Counted from the stretch's first letter, positions 7,495-15,221 are shown. The stretch is DNA of 18,261 nt from an uncultured Clostridia bacterium (GCA_937884385.1 CALGCW010000325.1:1-18261); one strand, 5' to 3'. Made by a program: numbers and translations. The notes: a model not told the origin generated them from the letters alone.

Positions 7495-9801
7495 ATGAAA
7501 TTTGAGTGGATACTTCTTGCGTTCTTCCTGGTCGCTTTGATCTGGGGGATCGTTAAGGCTATCAAGAGACCGATGCTTAAGAATATAGTCAGACTTGCAT
7601 CCGTCCCCGTAGCCTTCGTTATTACTTATGCTTTACAGCTTGCCGGTGTTTTCCGCCAGCTCGTTGGAAGCGTGCTTCAAGTGGTGAATCTTGCGTCCAT
7701 GATCCCAGCGCTTACGGATGCTATGGATTTCATCAGCGCACTTGCGACTACTATTGTAGGTCCAATTTTGTTCGTTATCGTTTTCCTTGTTGTTCTTGCA
7801 GTTTTGAGGTTGTGCATTTTCATCGGCTTCAAGATCGCTGACAAGGCTAAGGCTAAAAAGGCAGAGAAGGCTGCTCTTGCGGCACAGGTATCTGCAGCCG
7901 TTGAGGAAAATGCTGCGGAAGAAGCTTCCTCTGAAAATGAAGCTGCCCCCGAAGCAGAGGCTGAGCAAGCGCCTGCAGAGGTTGCTCCCGCCGAGGAAAA
8001 GGCTCCCGAGACACACGTGGAAGAGGCTCCTAAGAAAAAGAAAAAGACGGGACTTCCCGAGGAATGCGCTTGGAAGAGAGCCGTATCCGCCGTTACGGGT
8101 GCTATCAGCGGTCTTTTGATCCTTGCAGTCGTTCTTATGCCCATATTCTACCTTATGAGCGTAGTGACTACGGCAGTTGACGGAATCGAGAATTCCGATG
8201 CTGACGATAGCCAGGTATACAAGGTAGTAAGCGTTGTTGACGAATACATCGCGTCTCCTTACGAGGATAGCTTTGTGGCTTCGTTCTACGACACATTAGC
8301 ACTTTCCGACCTTATGAATTCCGTATCCAGAGAGGGCGGTAAGATGACACTTACATCCGGTAAGACTATTTATGCTGATGACGTTCTCAAGTCCCTTCTT
8401 AAGCACGGTGTCAGTGCGGCTTCGCAGATCACGTCCGCGAAATCCGAATATCTTACTATCGAAGAGGATCTCGACGCGCTCGTTTCAGATCCGCTTATCT
8501 CCTCTGTGCTTGCAGACCTCATTATTATGGGTCTTGATCAGCTTGAGGTGACTGAGCCCGAAGAGGAAGATATCATCGGCGGACTTACAAATACCTTCCT
8601 TGAGCACTACAAGGAAGCTGACAGAGAGCTTATCGAAAAGGATCTAAAAGTCATTGGTAAGACGGTTTCTGCTCTTGCAAAGAGCGGTGTTCTCATTCAG
8701 CTCGTAGGCGGCAATGCAGATATGGAAGCGCTTCTTGCCAATGAGGAAAATCTCGGTGACGTGGTTGGCTCTATTTCCGGTCTTTCCGCTTTCGCTCCCA
8801 CTATTGAGGGTGCGTTCGGTCTCGGTATCGACCTTTTGGGTGATACACTTAATATTCCCGAAAACGATGCAGAGGTTTATGAGCATTTTATGGAGGACCT
8901 TGCAGAACAGATGAAAAAGGAGTCATCAACTGCGTTTAATTACAACGCGGTAAGATCCTATATCGTTAACTGTGCAAACCAGAACAAGAAGGTCTCATCA
9001 AACAACGGAATCAAGGGACACAGTCAGTTCGTTGCTTACGTTGCACATTGGCAGAAGGTACAGGCGGCGTTCTCACACGCAGCAGAGGATACCTCATACG
9101 GTTATTTTACGATCGTTATCAACAGCAAAACTTACGTTTATGATAAGAGTGCAAGCAAGATAGTTATCTACGACGACTCCACAAGAGACGCATATAAGGA
9201 TAAGGTATCTCCTATTGCCGGAATCATCAACGTTCTTACACTTAACTCGACCTCAAGCGTGCCTACACGCGAGAAGATATACACAATCCTTGAATCCTAC
9301 GTTGCTTCAACTAACGACGAGGTGAGCAAGGAGGTAGCAAACAGAATCCTTTCTAAGGACGCATTCGTTTCAAAGGCGGTAACGATGGAAAAGATGCGTG
9401 CCGCAACCAACTTTAACGATTGGACTGAAGCGGAAAGAGAAGCGGACAGCAAGCTTTGCGTGTCCATTATTATGAAGCTTATGGGACTTATGGAGAGCCT
9501 TGGCAACACGGATATGTCCTCCGGCGATATGGAGGCTGCAAAGGATATGCTTGACCAGTTCGTGGTTCTCGGTGAGACCATGGACCTTATGAAGGAGACA
9601 TCCTGCATCAACGAGCTTCCTCCCCTTCTTCTTGAAGGAATCGTTAAAAATGAAATGTTTGAAGATTATATGAGCCCCACCATCGCATATCAGGTCAATG
9701 CCAAAGCGGCAGAGAACAAGACCTATACGGAATGTATGAGAAGCATTGCCGGTATTCTTAAGTGGGCTATAGAAAACCTTGGCAGTATGGGAGGTAATTA
9801 A
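7495..9801 (+). CDS. Protein A1: large polytopic membrane protein with CvpA-like core and ~540-residue outer domain, function unknown
   Basis: I do not recognise a named family for the full protein. Membrane segments are visible at about 3-22, 31-52, 85-113 and 199-224. Lys/Arg clusters lie after the first span (KAIKRPMLK) and in the linker between spans three and four. This places the linker (about 114-195, Ala/Glu/Pro-rich, ending KKKKK) in the cytoplasm and residues 225-768 outside. The order span, basic GIV+xxxxRP loop, span, span, then a Gly-spaced fourth span (AVTGAISGLLILAVVLMP) resembles CvpA-family proteins; this is inference. The outer part is mostly helical-looking and acidic, with motif TIYADDVLKSLLKHG and cysteines 493, 655, 704 and 747, the first three conserved in A2. 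CGGAGGTATAT precedes the ATG. Gene B1 begins 2 bases after the stop, arguing for a shared complex. Confidence 0.85.
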   Translation: MKFEWILLAFFLVALIWGIVKAIKRPMLKNIVRLASVPVAFVITYALQLAGVFRQLVGSVLQVVNLASMIPALTDAMDFISALATTIVGPILFVIVFLVVLAVLRLCIFIGFKIADKAKAKKAEKAALAAQVSAAVEENAAEEASSENEAAPEAEAEQAPAEVAPAEEKAPETHVEEAPKKKKKTGLPEECAWKRAVSAVTGAISGLLILAVVLMPIFYLMSVVTTAVDGIENSDADDSQVYKVVSVVDEYIASPYEDSFVASFYDTLALSDLMNSVSREGGKMTLTSGKTIYADDVLKSLLKHGVSAASQITSAKSEYLTIEEDLDALVSDPLISSVLADLIIMGLDQLEVTEPEEEDIIGGLTNTFLEHYKEADRELIEKDLKVIGKTVSALAKSGVLIQLVGGNADMEALLANEENLGDVVGSISGLSAFAPTIEGAFGLGIDLLGDTLNIPENDAEVYEHFMEDLAEQMKKESSTAFNYNAVRSYIVNCANQNKKVSSNNGIKGHSQFVAYVAHWQKVQAAFSHAAEDTSYGYFTIVINSKTYVYDKSASKIVIYDDSTRDAYKDKVSPIAGIINVLTLNSTSSVPTREKIYTILESYVASTNDEVSKEVANRILSKDAFVSKAVTMEKMRAATNFNDWTEAEREADSKLCVSIIMKLMGLMESLGNTDMSSGDMEAAKDMLDQFVVLGETMDLMKETSCINELPPLLLEGIVKNEMFEDYMSPTIAYQVNAKAAENKTYTECMRSIAGILKWAIENLGSMGGN

Positions 9802-9803
9802 CA

Positions 9804-10988
9804 ATGATTAAAGCATTAATTAGTGTTCTCAGCTTTTTGCTTTGCATCGCGATAATCGGCTTCGGCGGTTATCAGACGGTAGTGCAGAGTGATTTTGAGG
9901 AAATGGCAGAGGATTTTGAAGAAGCACTTGAGAGCCAACCCATAGTTCCCGATCAACCCGTGGATCCCGAGAGCCCCGATAAGCCCGTGGATCCCATAGA
10001 TCCGGAGAATCCTTTTGGACCCGAGAATCCAGTAAATCCCGACGTTCCGGATAACCCTGATAACCCTGATACCCCTGATACACCCGATACACCGGATACA
10101 CCCGATACACCGGATACACCCGACACACCGGACACACCCGATACACCTGACAATCCCGAAAATCCTGAGAACCCCGAGAATCCGGAGACTCCCGATGAAC
10201 CCGAGACTCCTACTCTTTCTACAGAGGAAACAAAGGATGCATTCGGTGATCTTTACGATTCCTTTGACAAGGATCTTACGGATATCAACAACGAGATGAT
10301 CAGCAACGTTCTTAACGGATTTATCGGATCCATGACCGGTCCTTCCACTCCCGATGAGCCCGAAACTCCCGATGAGCCCGAAAATCCCGATATCATTGTT
10401 GACATCGAGGATGACTTTGACGAGGATCTTGAGCTTGATATTGAGGAAGAAGAGGAGGATTCAACGCAGAGTGCCGTTGATACTATAACCCAGGATTTCG
10501 TTCTTTCTTATACTGAAAAGCTTCAGGAAGAGATGCAGAAGAGCCAGGAAAAGACTGCTGATGCGACCGAAGAAGAGAAGCAGAAGGAAAAGGAAGAGTT
10601 CATTCAGAAGGAAGCAGATGCTTTCGCAGGTCTTTCCAATATCGTAAACAGTGCGACCTCCTCCGGCGAAGCTCCCGAGGACGAGGTCATAGTTGACTCC
10701 GTTGAAGCAGTGCTTGGCTCAAGTGCTTGCACAGGTACGGTTGCAGACGTTATCGACAAGAACCCCGATATGGCTGACGCGGTCAAGGAATCCACGGCTA
10801 ACATGAGCGAGGAATCAAAAGAGGAGATAAAGAACAATATTGAAAGCTCTCTTGACGAGTACCGCAATTCCGAAAGCTACGATCCCGCAAAGGAAGACGA
10901 GTATCAAAAGATAGCTGACCTTTTCGGTATCACTCTCGAAAACGGAGCACAGATTCCCGAAGGATTTGATCCCAGCGATTATCAGTAA
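9804..10988 (+). CDS. Protein B1: membrane-anchored Pro/Asp-rich stalk protein with acidic C-terminal domain, function unknown
   Basis: No family recognised. Residues 1-24 are one membrane span (LISVLSFLLCIAIIGFGGY) without a lipobox or clear cleavage site, so it is probably an N-in anchor with the rest outside. Residues about 47-140 are a Pro/Asp/Glu stalk with nine Thr-Pro-Asp units at 90-116, long enough to cross a thick cell wall. Two domains shared with B2 follow. The first is FGDLYDSFDKDLTDINNEM. The second is a long helical stretch with ATEEEKQKEKEEFIQKEADAF and VDSVEAVLGSSAC, ending DLFGITLEN. Between them B1 has an extra Pro-rich and strongly acidic insert (EDDFDEDLELDIEEEEED) absent from B2. 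Cys309 matches Cys207 of B2. GGGAGG lies 9 bases before the ATG. It is translated with A1 and probably partners it. Confidence 0.85.
   Translation: MIKALISVLSFLLCIAIIGFGGYQTVVQSDFEEMAEDFEEALESQPIVPDQPVDPESPDKPVDPIDPENPFGPENPVNPDVPDNPDNPDTPDTPDTPDTPDTPDTPDTPDTPDTPDNPENPENPENPETPDEPETPTLSTEETKDAFGDLYDSFDKDLTDINNEMISNVLNGFIGSMTGPSTPDEPETPDEPENPDIIVDIEDDFDEDLELDIEEEEEDSTQSAVDTITQDFVLSYTEKLQEEMQKSQEKTADATEEEKQKEKEEFIQKEADAFAGLSNIVNSATSSGEAPEDEVIVDSVEAVLGSSACTGTVADVIDKNPDMADAVKESTANMSEESKEEIKNNIESSLDEYRNSESYDPAKEDEYQKIADLFGITLENGAQIPEGFDPSDYQ
10071..10151 (+). repeat. Nine-unit in-frame Thr-Pro-Asp minisatellite with 18-base higher-order period
   Basis: Nine consecutive 9-base units each encode Thr-Pro-Asp (B1 residues 90-116). 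From the second unit on, the proline codon alternates CCC, CCG, CCC, CCG and so on: ACACCCGAT then ACACCGGAT. The real period is therefore 18 bases. Units 6 and 7 share a GAT-to-GAC change and the last unit uses CCT. NPD and NPE triplets flank the array on both sides, apparently older degenerate units. Confidence 0.95.
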
Positions 10989-11003
10989 TTTGCAAATAAA
11001 CTT

Positions 11004-11034
11004 AGGACCGAGGCTCGCCCTCGGTCCTTTTTTT
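11004..11034 (+). terminator. Rho-independent terminator after gene B1
   Basis: A perfect 10-base-pair stem AGGACCGAGG (11004-11013) / CCTCGGTCCT (11019-11028), with loop CTCGC, runs into seven T (11028-11034). It lies 16 bases after the B1 stop. The ACCGAG/CTCGGT core recurs in the module 2 terminator. Confidence 0.93.
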
Positions 11035-11085
11035 CGCTTATCGGAAAATTATATAATAAAATATATATAAATTTTGAAATTGCTA

Positions 11086-11114
11086 TTGCAAAAATTTTTT
11101 ATATGTGGTAAAAT
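11086..11114 (+). promoter_or_regulatory. Sigma-A promoter of envelope module 2 (genes A2-B2)
   Basis: TTGCAA (11086-11091), a 17-base spacer ending TATGTGG, and TAAAAT (11109-11114), 38 bases before the A2 start. With the terminator just upstream, module 2 has its own transcript. Confidence 0.8.
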
Positions 11115-11151
11115 AAACGCAGAATACCTAAAAATAGGTTCGGAGGTAAAT

Positions 11152-13539
11152 ATGAATTTCCAATGGATACTCCTTGCGTTATTCGCGGTCGCCCTTCTGT
11201 GGGGAATCGTAAGAGCGCTTATGAAACCGATGCTGGAGAACATCTTGAGAGCTGCCTGCATTCCGGTTGCATTTATTATTACTTTTATCATACAGATAAT
11301 CGGGGTTTTCCCGTTCCTTATCAGAAAGGGAATTGAATTACTCGGTTATCTTAATATTTTAGAGATGTTTAAGGACACGAGCGAATTCCTTATCGCGTCT
11401 ATTGTGACGTTGCTCTCGCCCGCTTTGCTCGTTACAGTATTTCTGATCGTCTTGCTCGTTTTGAATACGGTACACGTGACCTTGATAATGAAATTCCTGA
11501 ATTCAAGGGCTAAGAGACTTGCTAAAAAGGATTTCAAGATCAGAGTCAAGATGGAAAAGGAAGATGCTTTGAAAAGGGCAAGGGCAAGCGAAGAAAGAAT
11601 CGCTGAGCTTCGAGAGAAGGGTCAGCTCATAGATAACGGTGAGTACATATTGCCCGACGAGGATGAGATTGAGGATCTTGCCGAGGAAAGAGTTGAGCGC
11701 GAAAAGAGAAGCAGAAGCCGTCTTGGCTTCTTCAGAGAAAGCACTGAGCAGAAGGCTCTTTCAATAGTAGCCGGTGCGGTCAGCGGTTTCCTTATCTTCG
11801 CCATCCTTATGATGCCGGTTTTCCACGGCATGTCGTTCCTTTCATCCGTTACCGACGGTATCAAAAATACCGAAACGGAGGAGAGCATCGTTTATCAGCT
11901 TGTAGACGTCACGGATAAGCATTTGGTTGAGCCGTATAAGAACAGCTTCGTTATTCAGCTCTATGATAGCGTAGCTCTTGTCGATCTTATGAACTACACC
12001 GTCAGAGCAGGTGGCAGAGTTCAGCTTCAATCCGGAGAGGTAGTATACGCTGACGATATAGTTAAGAATCTTACAAAGCATTCGATCGGCGCTGCGGTTG
12101 AGATGACTGCACCCGTTCCCGATACGGAAAGACTTTCCGAAAATCTTAAGGTCATTACCTCCGACCCGTTGATCGTTTCGACTATTACGGATGCTTTGAT
12201 GACATTTTTGAAGGATTTTGAAGTTCCCGAAGGCGGCGGTGAAGAGGGAGATATCTTGGGTGATATGCTCGGGGATATCATTTCCCACTATAAGAACGCG
12301 GATAGGGATATGATATCCGGTGACCTTGCCGCTATTACCGATACGGTAGTCGTGCTTACCGAAAAGGGAGTGTTTGCTACACTCGTTTCGGGACAAAAAT
12401 TTGATCCGTCTTTCTTGATGGAGAGTAAAGAGGATCTTACCGACCTTCTTGGCGCAATGTCGGGACTTTCGGTTTTTGATCCCGTCATTGGCGGAACTCT
12501 TGAGCTTGGCGTGAATATGCTTGGATCTACCCTTGGCGCTCCCGCTGACAGTAAAACGGCTTATGATATTTATATGCAGCATCTCCTTGAAGCTGTGGGT
12601 TCTATGGACGGTACTACTTTGAACCTTCCTGCTGTTGAAGCGTTCGTTGAGGGCTGCGGAAGCAGTGCTACTAACAAAGTGGTTGATTATGCGGCTGAGG
12701 ACCCCGAAGGCTTTGAAGCCTTTCTTGCGTATATGACGCAGTGGTCGGGTGTTCAAAAGGTGTTTATGAGCGCTTCTGAAGACAAGTCTCTTGCGTATTT
12801 TACAATGAACGTTAACGGTAATCTCTATATCCTCGATATGGGCGATATCAGTAAGGTCGAGGATCTTGCTGATATGAAGAAGGCGACGATAATTCTCGTT
12901 TCCGACCCCGCAGATGAGGATTATTTGAATAAGATATCTCCCGTTGCAGAGCTTGTTCATTACTTGACGGTGAATTCCTCACTTGAGATCAATGAGGAGT
13001 CCCTTAAGACTCTTCTTGGCGCGTATACTTCAAGCGAAGCGGACGAGGTAAGCCGCGAGGTGGCGGGAAGGCTTTTGGATAGAGAAACCTTCACGTCAGC
13101 CGGTGTGACAGTTGAGAAGATGGTTGAAAGCCTTGATTTTGAGGATTGGACCGATGAAGAGAAGGAAAATGATATCGGCGTTTGTGTTGACATCGTTTTC
13201 AACTTTATGGATATGCTGGAAAGCCTTGGGGCATCTGCTCCCACTCCTGCTGAAGAGGGAAGTGCTCCTTCTGCGGACGGTACTGCGGCGATGCTTGATC
13301 AGTTCGTTATGCTTGGAACCACGATGGATCTTATGACGCAAACGAGCTGTATGAAGGATCTTCCTCCTCTTATGATGGACGCACTCGTTAAGAACGAGAT
13401 GTTCAGCAAGATCTTAACTCCCTCCATCGTTAACCAGATTAACGACAGGGTACAGAATGACCCCGATATCACATATGCAGAATATATGGAAAGCCTTGTG
13501 GGCGTATTCAAGCTTGCTCTTAAGGCTCTTGAAAGATAA
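11152..13539 (+). CDS. Protein A2: paralogue of A1, CvpA-like membrane core with large outer domain, function unknown
   Basis: This 795-residue protein aligns with A1 along nearly its whole length. Its spans are at about 3-22, 31-54, 78-112 and 204-228. The cytoplasmic linker between spans three and four differs completely from that of A1. In A2 it is a mixed-charge, coiled-coil-like Lys/Arg/Glu segment (KEDALKRARASEERIAELRE) rather than Ala/Pro-rich. The outer domain keeps VVYADDIVKNLTKHSIGAA, IYADD-type motifs, LDQFVMLGTTMDLM and cysteines 502, 678 and 733, matching A1 493, 655 and 704. A Pro/Ala/Ser loop (about 695-712) is specific to A2. I chose the ATG at 11152: CGGAGGTAAAT sits directly before it, and residues from there match the A1 N-terminus. 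An in-frame ATG at 11074 lies upstream of the promoter and would add 26 residues. B2 follows with the A2 stop inside its ribosome binding site. Confidence 0.85.
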   Translation: MNFQWILLALFAVALLWGIVRALMKPMLENILRAACIPVAFIITFIIQIIGVFPFLIRKGIELLGYLNILEMFKDTSEFLIASIVTLLSPALLVTVFLIVLLVLNTVHVTLIMKFLNSRAKRLAKKDFKIRVKMEKEDALKRARASEERIAELREKGQLIDNGEYILPDEDEIEDLAEERVEREKRSRSRLGFFRESTEQKALSIVAGAVSGFLIFAILMMPVFHGMSFLSSVTDGIKNTETEESIVYQLVDVTDKHLVEPYKNSFVIQLYDSVALVDLMNYTVRAGGRVQLQSGEVVYADDIVKNLTKHSIGAAVEMTAPVPDTERLSENLKVITSDPLIVSTITDALMTFLKDFEVPEGGGEEGDILGDMLGDIISHYKNADRDMISGDLAAITDTVVVLTEKGVFATLVSGQKFDPSFLMESKEDLTDLLGAMSGLSVFDPVIGGTLELGVNMLGSTLGAPADSKTAYDIYMQHLLEAVGSMDGTTLNLPAVEAFVEGCGSSATNKVVDYAAEDPEGFEAFLAYMTQWSGVQKVFMSASEDKSLAYFTMNVNGNLYILDMGDISKVEDLADMKKATIILVSDPADEDYLNKISPVAELVHYLTVNSSLEINEESLKTLLGAYTSSEADEVSREVAGRLLDRETFTSAGVTVEKMVESLDFEDWTDEEKENDIGVCVDIVFNFMDMLESLGASAPTPAEEGSAPSADGTAAMLDQFVMLGTTMDLMTQTSCMKDLPPLMMDALVKNEMFSKILTPSIVNQINDRVQNDPDITYAEYMESLVGVFKLALKALER

Positions 13540-13553
13540 GGAGGTAAGTGAAT

Positions 13554-14375
13554 ATGTTGAAAATATTAGTCACGGTAGTTACTCTCCTTTTATCCATCGC
13601 GATCATTGCTTTCGGTGTATCTATGACTGTTGAAAGCAGTGATTTTGACGCGATCAAATACGATTATGTGGTTGCGTTGCAGACGCCCATCCTTCCTCCG
13701 CAGCGACCCGAAGCTCCCGATACCCCCACGGGTCCCGAGACTCCGGTTGATCCCGAAAATCCCGATAATCCGGGTGAAGAGATCACTCCCCCCGAAGAGG
13801 AGGACGACGGTCTTGGCATTTTCGGTGATCTATTCGACACCTACAATCCCGATTTTGCGGATATCAACAAGCAGGTGCTTTCAAATGCAGTTTCTAATGT
13901 TATCCCCGAGGATCAGAGCGAGGTCGGCGGAACACTTGATACCGTTATTAACACCTACATTGATAATCTTTACGGTGAAATAGATAAGATCCATACCGAT
14001 ACGGAGGGTGCAACGGAAGAAGAGAAGGCAGCGGCTAAGGAAGAGTTTGCGCAGAAGGAAATGGATGCCTTCAACGGTCTTACCGAGATCGTAACACACA
14101 CCACCGCAGGTCATACTCCCGATGAAGAGACTGTAGTTGACTCGGTTGCTGCCGTTCTTGACTCCACTGTTTGCCTTGAGACCGTAGTACAGGTTTCGAC
14201 AGAGGATCCCGAGTCCACTGAAAGAATCCAGCAGGCGACGGAAAATCTTACTCCCGAGACAAAGCAGGAGATAGAAGATCTCATCAACAATGCTTATTCC
14301 GATCCCGAAAACGAGGGCAAGGAAGATTACTATGAGGCTGTTGCGGATCTTTTTGGAATCACACTTAACAAATAA
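13554..14375 (+). CDS. Protein B2: paralogue of B1, short-stalk membrane-anchored protein, function unknown
   Basis: The 273-residue B2 has an N-terminal span (LVTVVTLLLSIAIIAFGVSM) and then a Pro-rich stalk of only about 45 residues (about 42-86). It lacks the long Thr-Pro-Asp array and the acidic insert of B1. Next come FGDLFDTYNPDFADINKQV and a helical C-terminal domain with ATEEEKAAAKEEFAQKEMDA, VDSVAAVLDSTVC and DLFGITLNK, clear matches to B1. Its single cysteine, C207, matches C309 of B1. The start chosen is the ATG at 13554, 9 bases after AAGGAGG. A GTG at 13548 is in frame but only 3 bases from that site. The gap after A2 is 14 bases and contains the ribosome binding site. I infer that it partners A2. 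Confidence 0.85.
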   Translation: MLKILVTVVTLLLSIAIIAFGVSMTVESSDFDAIKYDYVVALQTPILPPQRPEAPDTPTGPETPVDPENPDNPGEEITPPEEEDDGLGIFGDLFDTYNPDFADINKQVLSNAVSNVIPEDQSEVGGTLDTVINTYIDNLYGEIDKIHTDTEGATEEEKAAAKEEFAQKEMDAFNGLTEIVTHTTAGHTPDEETVVDSVAAVLDSTVCLETVVQVSTEDPESTERIQQATENLTPETKQEIEDLINNAYSDPENEGKEDYYEAVADLFGITLNK

Positions 14376-14388
14376 AGAATGATTTTTT

Positions 14389-14421
14389 AAGAACCGAGAG
14401 TTATCTCGGTTCTTTACTTTT
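14389..14421 (+). terminator. Rho-independent terminator after gene B2
   Basis: An 11-base-pair stem AAGAACCGAGA (14389-14399) / TCTCGGTTCTT (14404-14414), with loop GTTA, is followed by TTACTTTT. It lies 13 bases after the B2 stop. The tail is interrupted by AC, so it may be weaker than the module 1 terminator. Confidence 0.88.
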
Positions 14422-14441
14422 AAATTTATTGATAAAATGCC

Positions 14442-14470
14442 TTGAATAATAATAAAAAATGTAGTATAAT
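14442..14470 (+). promoter_or_regulatory. Sigma-A promoter of the histidine phosphatase gene
   Basis: TTGAAT (14442-14447), a 17-base spacer and a perfect TATAAT (14465-14470), 29 bases before the chosen ATG. Confidence 0.85.
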
Positions 14471-14499
14471 ACAGTCATAAAACCCGAAAGGAAATGGAC

Positions 14500-15144
14500 A
14501 TGGTTAAGTTAATTATCGCAAGGCACGGAAACAGCAAGGGAAATTTTGAAAAGATATTTATTGGTCAGACGGACTGGGGACTCTCTGAGCTTGGAGAAAA
14601 GCAGGTGGAGAGACTTACGGAGCATTTGAAGCAGTTTCACATAGATGAGATATATTCAAGCGATCTTTGCCGCGCTTATGACACGGTATTGCCGACAGCA
14701 AAGCGATTGGGACTTGAAATTCACAAGCACAAGGGCTTGCGCGAGATCTATGCAGGCGAGTGGGAAGGCGTAAGCTTTGAAGAGCTCCCTAAGAGATTTC
14801 CGGACACCTATTGGACCTTCCAGAATGATATTGGAAATGCTCATCCCGACGGTGGGGAGACAATAAAAGAGGTTTTTGAGCGCATCAAAGCAACGATCGG
14901 GGAGATACTTGACGAGAATGACGGAAAGACTGTTCTTATCGGTACACACGCGACGGTCATTCGCGTTATGAACTGCCTTTGGCACGGTGATGGACTTGAT
15001 GATCTTCAAAAGTATGATTGGGTGTCAAATGCCGCGGTTTGTCACATCGAATACGAGAATGGAAGGTATAACGTCGTTGAATACGGTCACGATGACCATC
15101 TTGAGGGAATGAAGTCCTACGTAGCGGTAAAAAATCATTATTAA
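14500..15144 (+). CDS. Histidine phosphatase superfamily protein (phosphoglycerate-mutase-like)
   Basis: This 214-residue cytosolic protein carries the branch-1 histidine phosphatase motifs. They are RHGNSKGN (8-15, catalytic His9 that becomes phosphorylated), YSSDLCRAYDT (52-62, phosphate-binding Arg58), LREIYAGEWEG (80-90, acid/base Glu) and GTHATVIR (148-155, second catalytic His150). Family members include cofactor-dependent phosphoglycerate mutase, CobC and broad-specificity phosphatases (GpmB/PhoE type). At this length, a phosphatase is likelier than a glycolytic mutase, and the substrate cannot be named. I chose the ATG at 14500, which has AAAGGAA about 7 bases upstream. The in-frame ATG at 14494 is only 2 bases from that site. 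It is a single-gene unit between its own promoter and terminator. Confidence 0.87.
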   Translation: MVKLIIARHGNSKGNFEKIFIGQTDWGLSELGEKQVERLTEHLKQFHIDEIYSSDLCRAYDTVLPTAKRLGLEIHKHKGLREIYAGEWEGVSFEELPKRFPDTYWTFQNDIGNAHPDGGETIKEVFERIKATIGEILDENDGKTVLIGTHATVIRVMNCLWHGDGLDDLQKYDWVSNAAVCHIEYENGRYNVVEYGHDDHLEGMKSYVAVKNHY

Positions 15145-15157
15145 TAGTTTAAAAATG

Positions 15158-15211
15158 TCGATTTTTCATTGTGCAATTTTCACAAAGCAAATGAAAGGTC
15201 GATATTTTTTT
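15158..15211 (+). terminator. Rho-independent terminator after the histidine phosphatase gene
   Basis: TCGATTTTTCATT (15158-15170) pairs with AATGAAAGGTCGA (15190-15202) through 13 pairs including two G-U. TGC/GCA extends the stem past one bulged G. TATTTTTTT follows. The hairpin starts 14 bases after the stop. It is less GC-rich than the other terminators in the window. Confidence 0.7.
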
Positions 15212-15221
15212 ATATAAACTA

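Larger units (their letters stand above)
7429..14421 (+). repeat. Tandem duplication of a two-gene transcription unit (module 1 7429-11034, module 2 11086-14421)
   Basis: Two consecutive units have the same order: promoter, short leader with CGGAGGT ribosome binding site, membrane protein A, stalk protein B, terminator. A1 and A2 align along nearly their whole length (for example KFEWILLAFFLVALIWGIV against NFQWILLALFAVALLWGIV). B1 and B2 align at the N-terminal membrane segment and the C-terminal domain (DLFGITLEN against DLFGITLNK). The two terminators share an ACCGAG/CTCGGT core. Protein divergence is substantial, so the duplication is old rather than an assembly artefact. Confidence 0.9.

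Noticed and set aside
10071..10151. Regular short repeats as a possible CRISPR array
   Set aside because: Units are 9 or 18 bases, contiguous and in frame with a protein, with no spacers and no cas genes.
9953..10153. Minus-strand open frame of repeated Ser-Gly-Val
   Set aside because: It is the complement of the Thr-Pro-Asp array of B1, has no ribosome binding site, and exists only because the repeat unit is a multiple of three.
11074..11151. Upstream in-frame ATG extending A2 by 26 residues
   Set aside because: It lies before the promoter -35 and has no ribosome binding site, and A1 similarity begins exactly at 11152.
11842..12960. 372-residue minus-strand open frame inside A2
   Set aside because: The plus-strand frame is conserved between A1 and A2. 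The minus frame has no ribosome binding site and composition like a mirror of the real gene.
13548..13553. GTG start for B2
   Set aside because: Only 3 bases from AAGGAGG, whereas the ATG at 13554 has normal 9-base spacing and matches the B1 start better.
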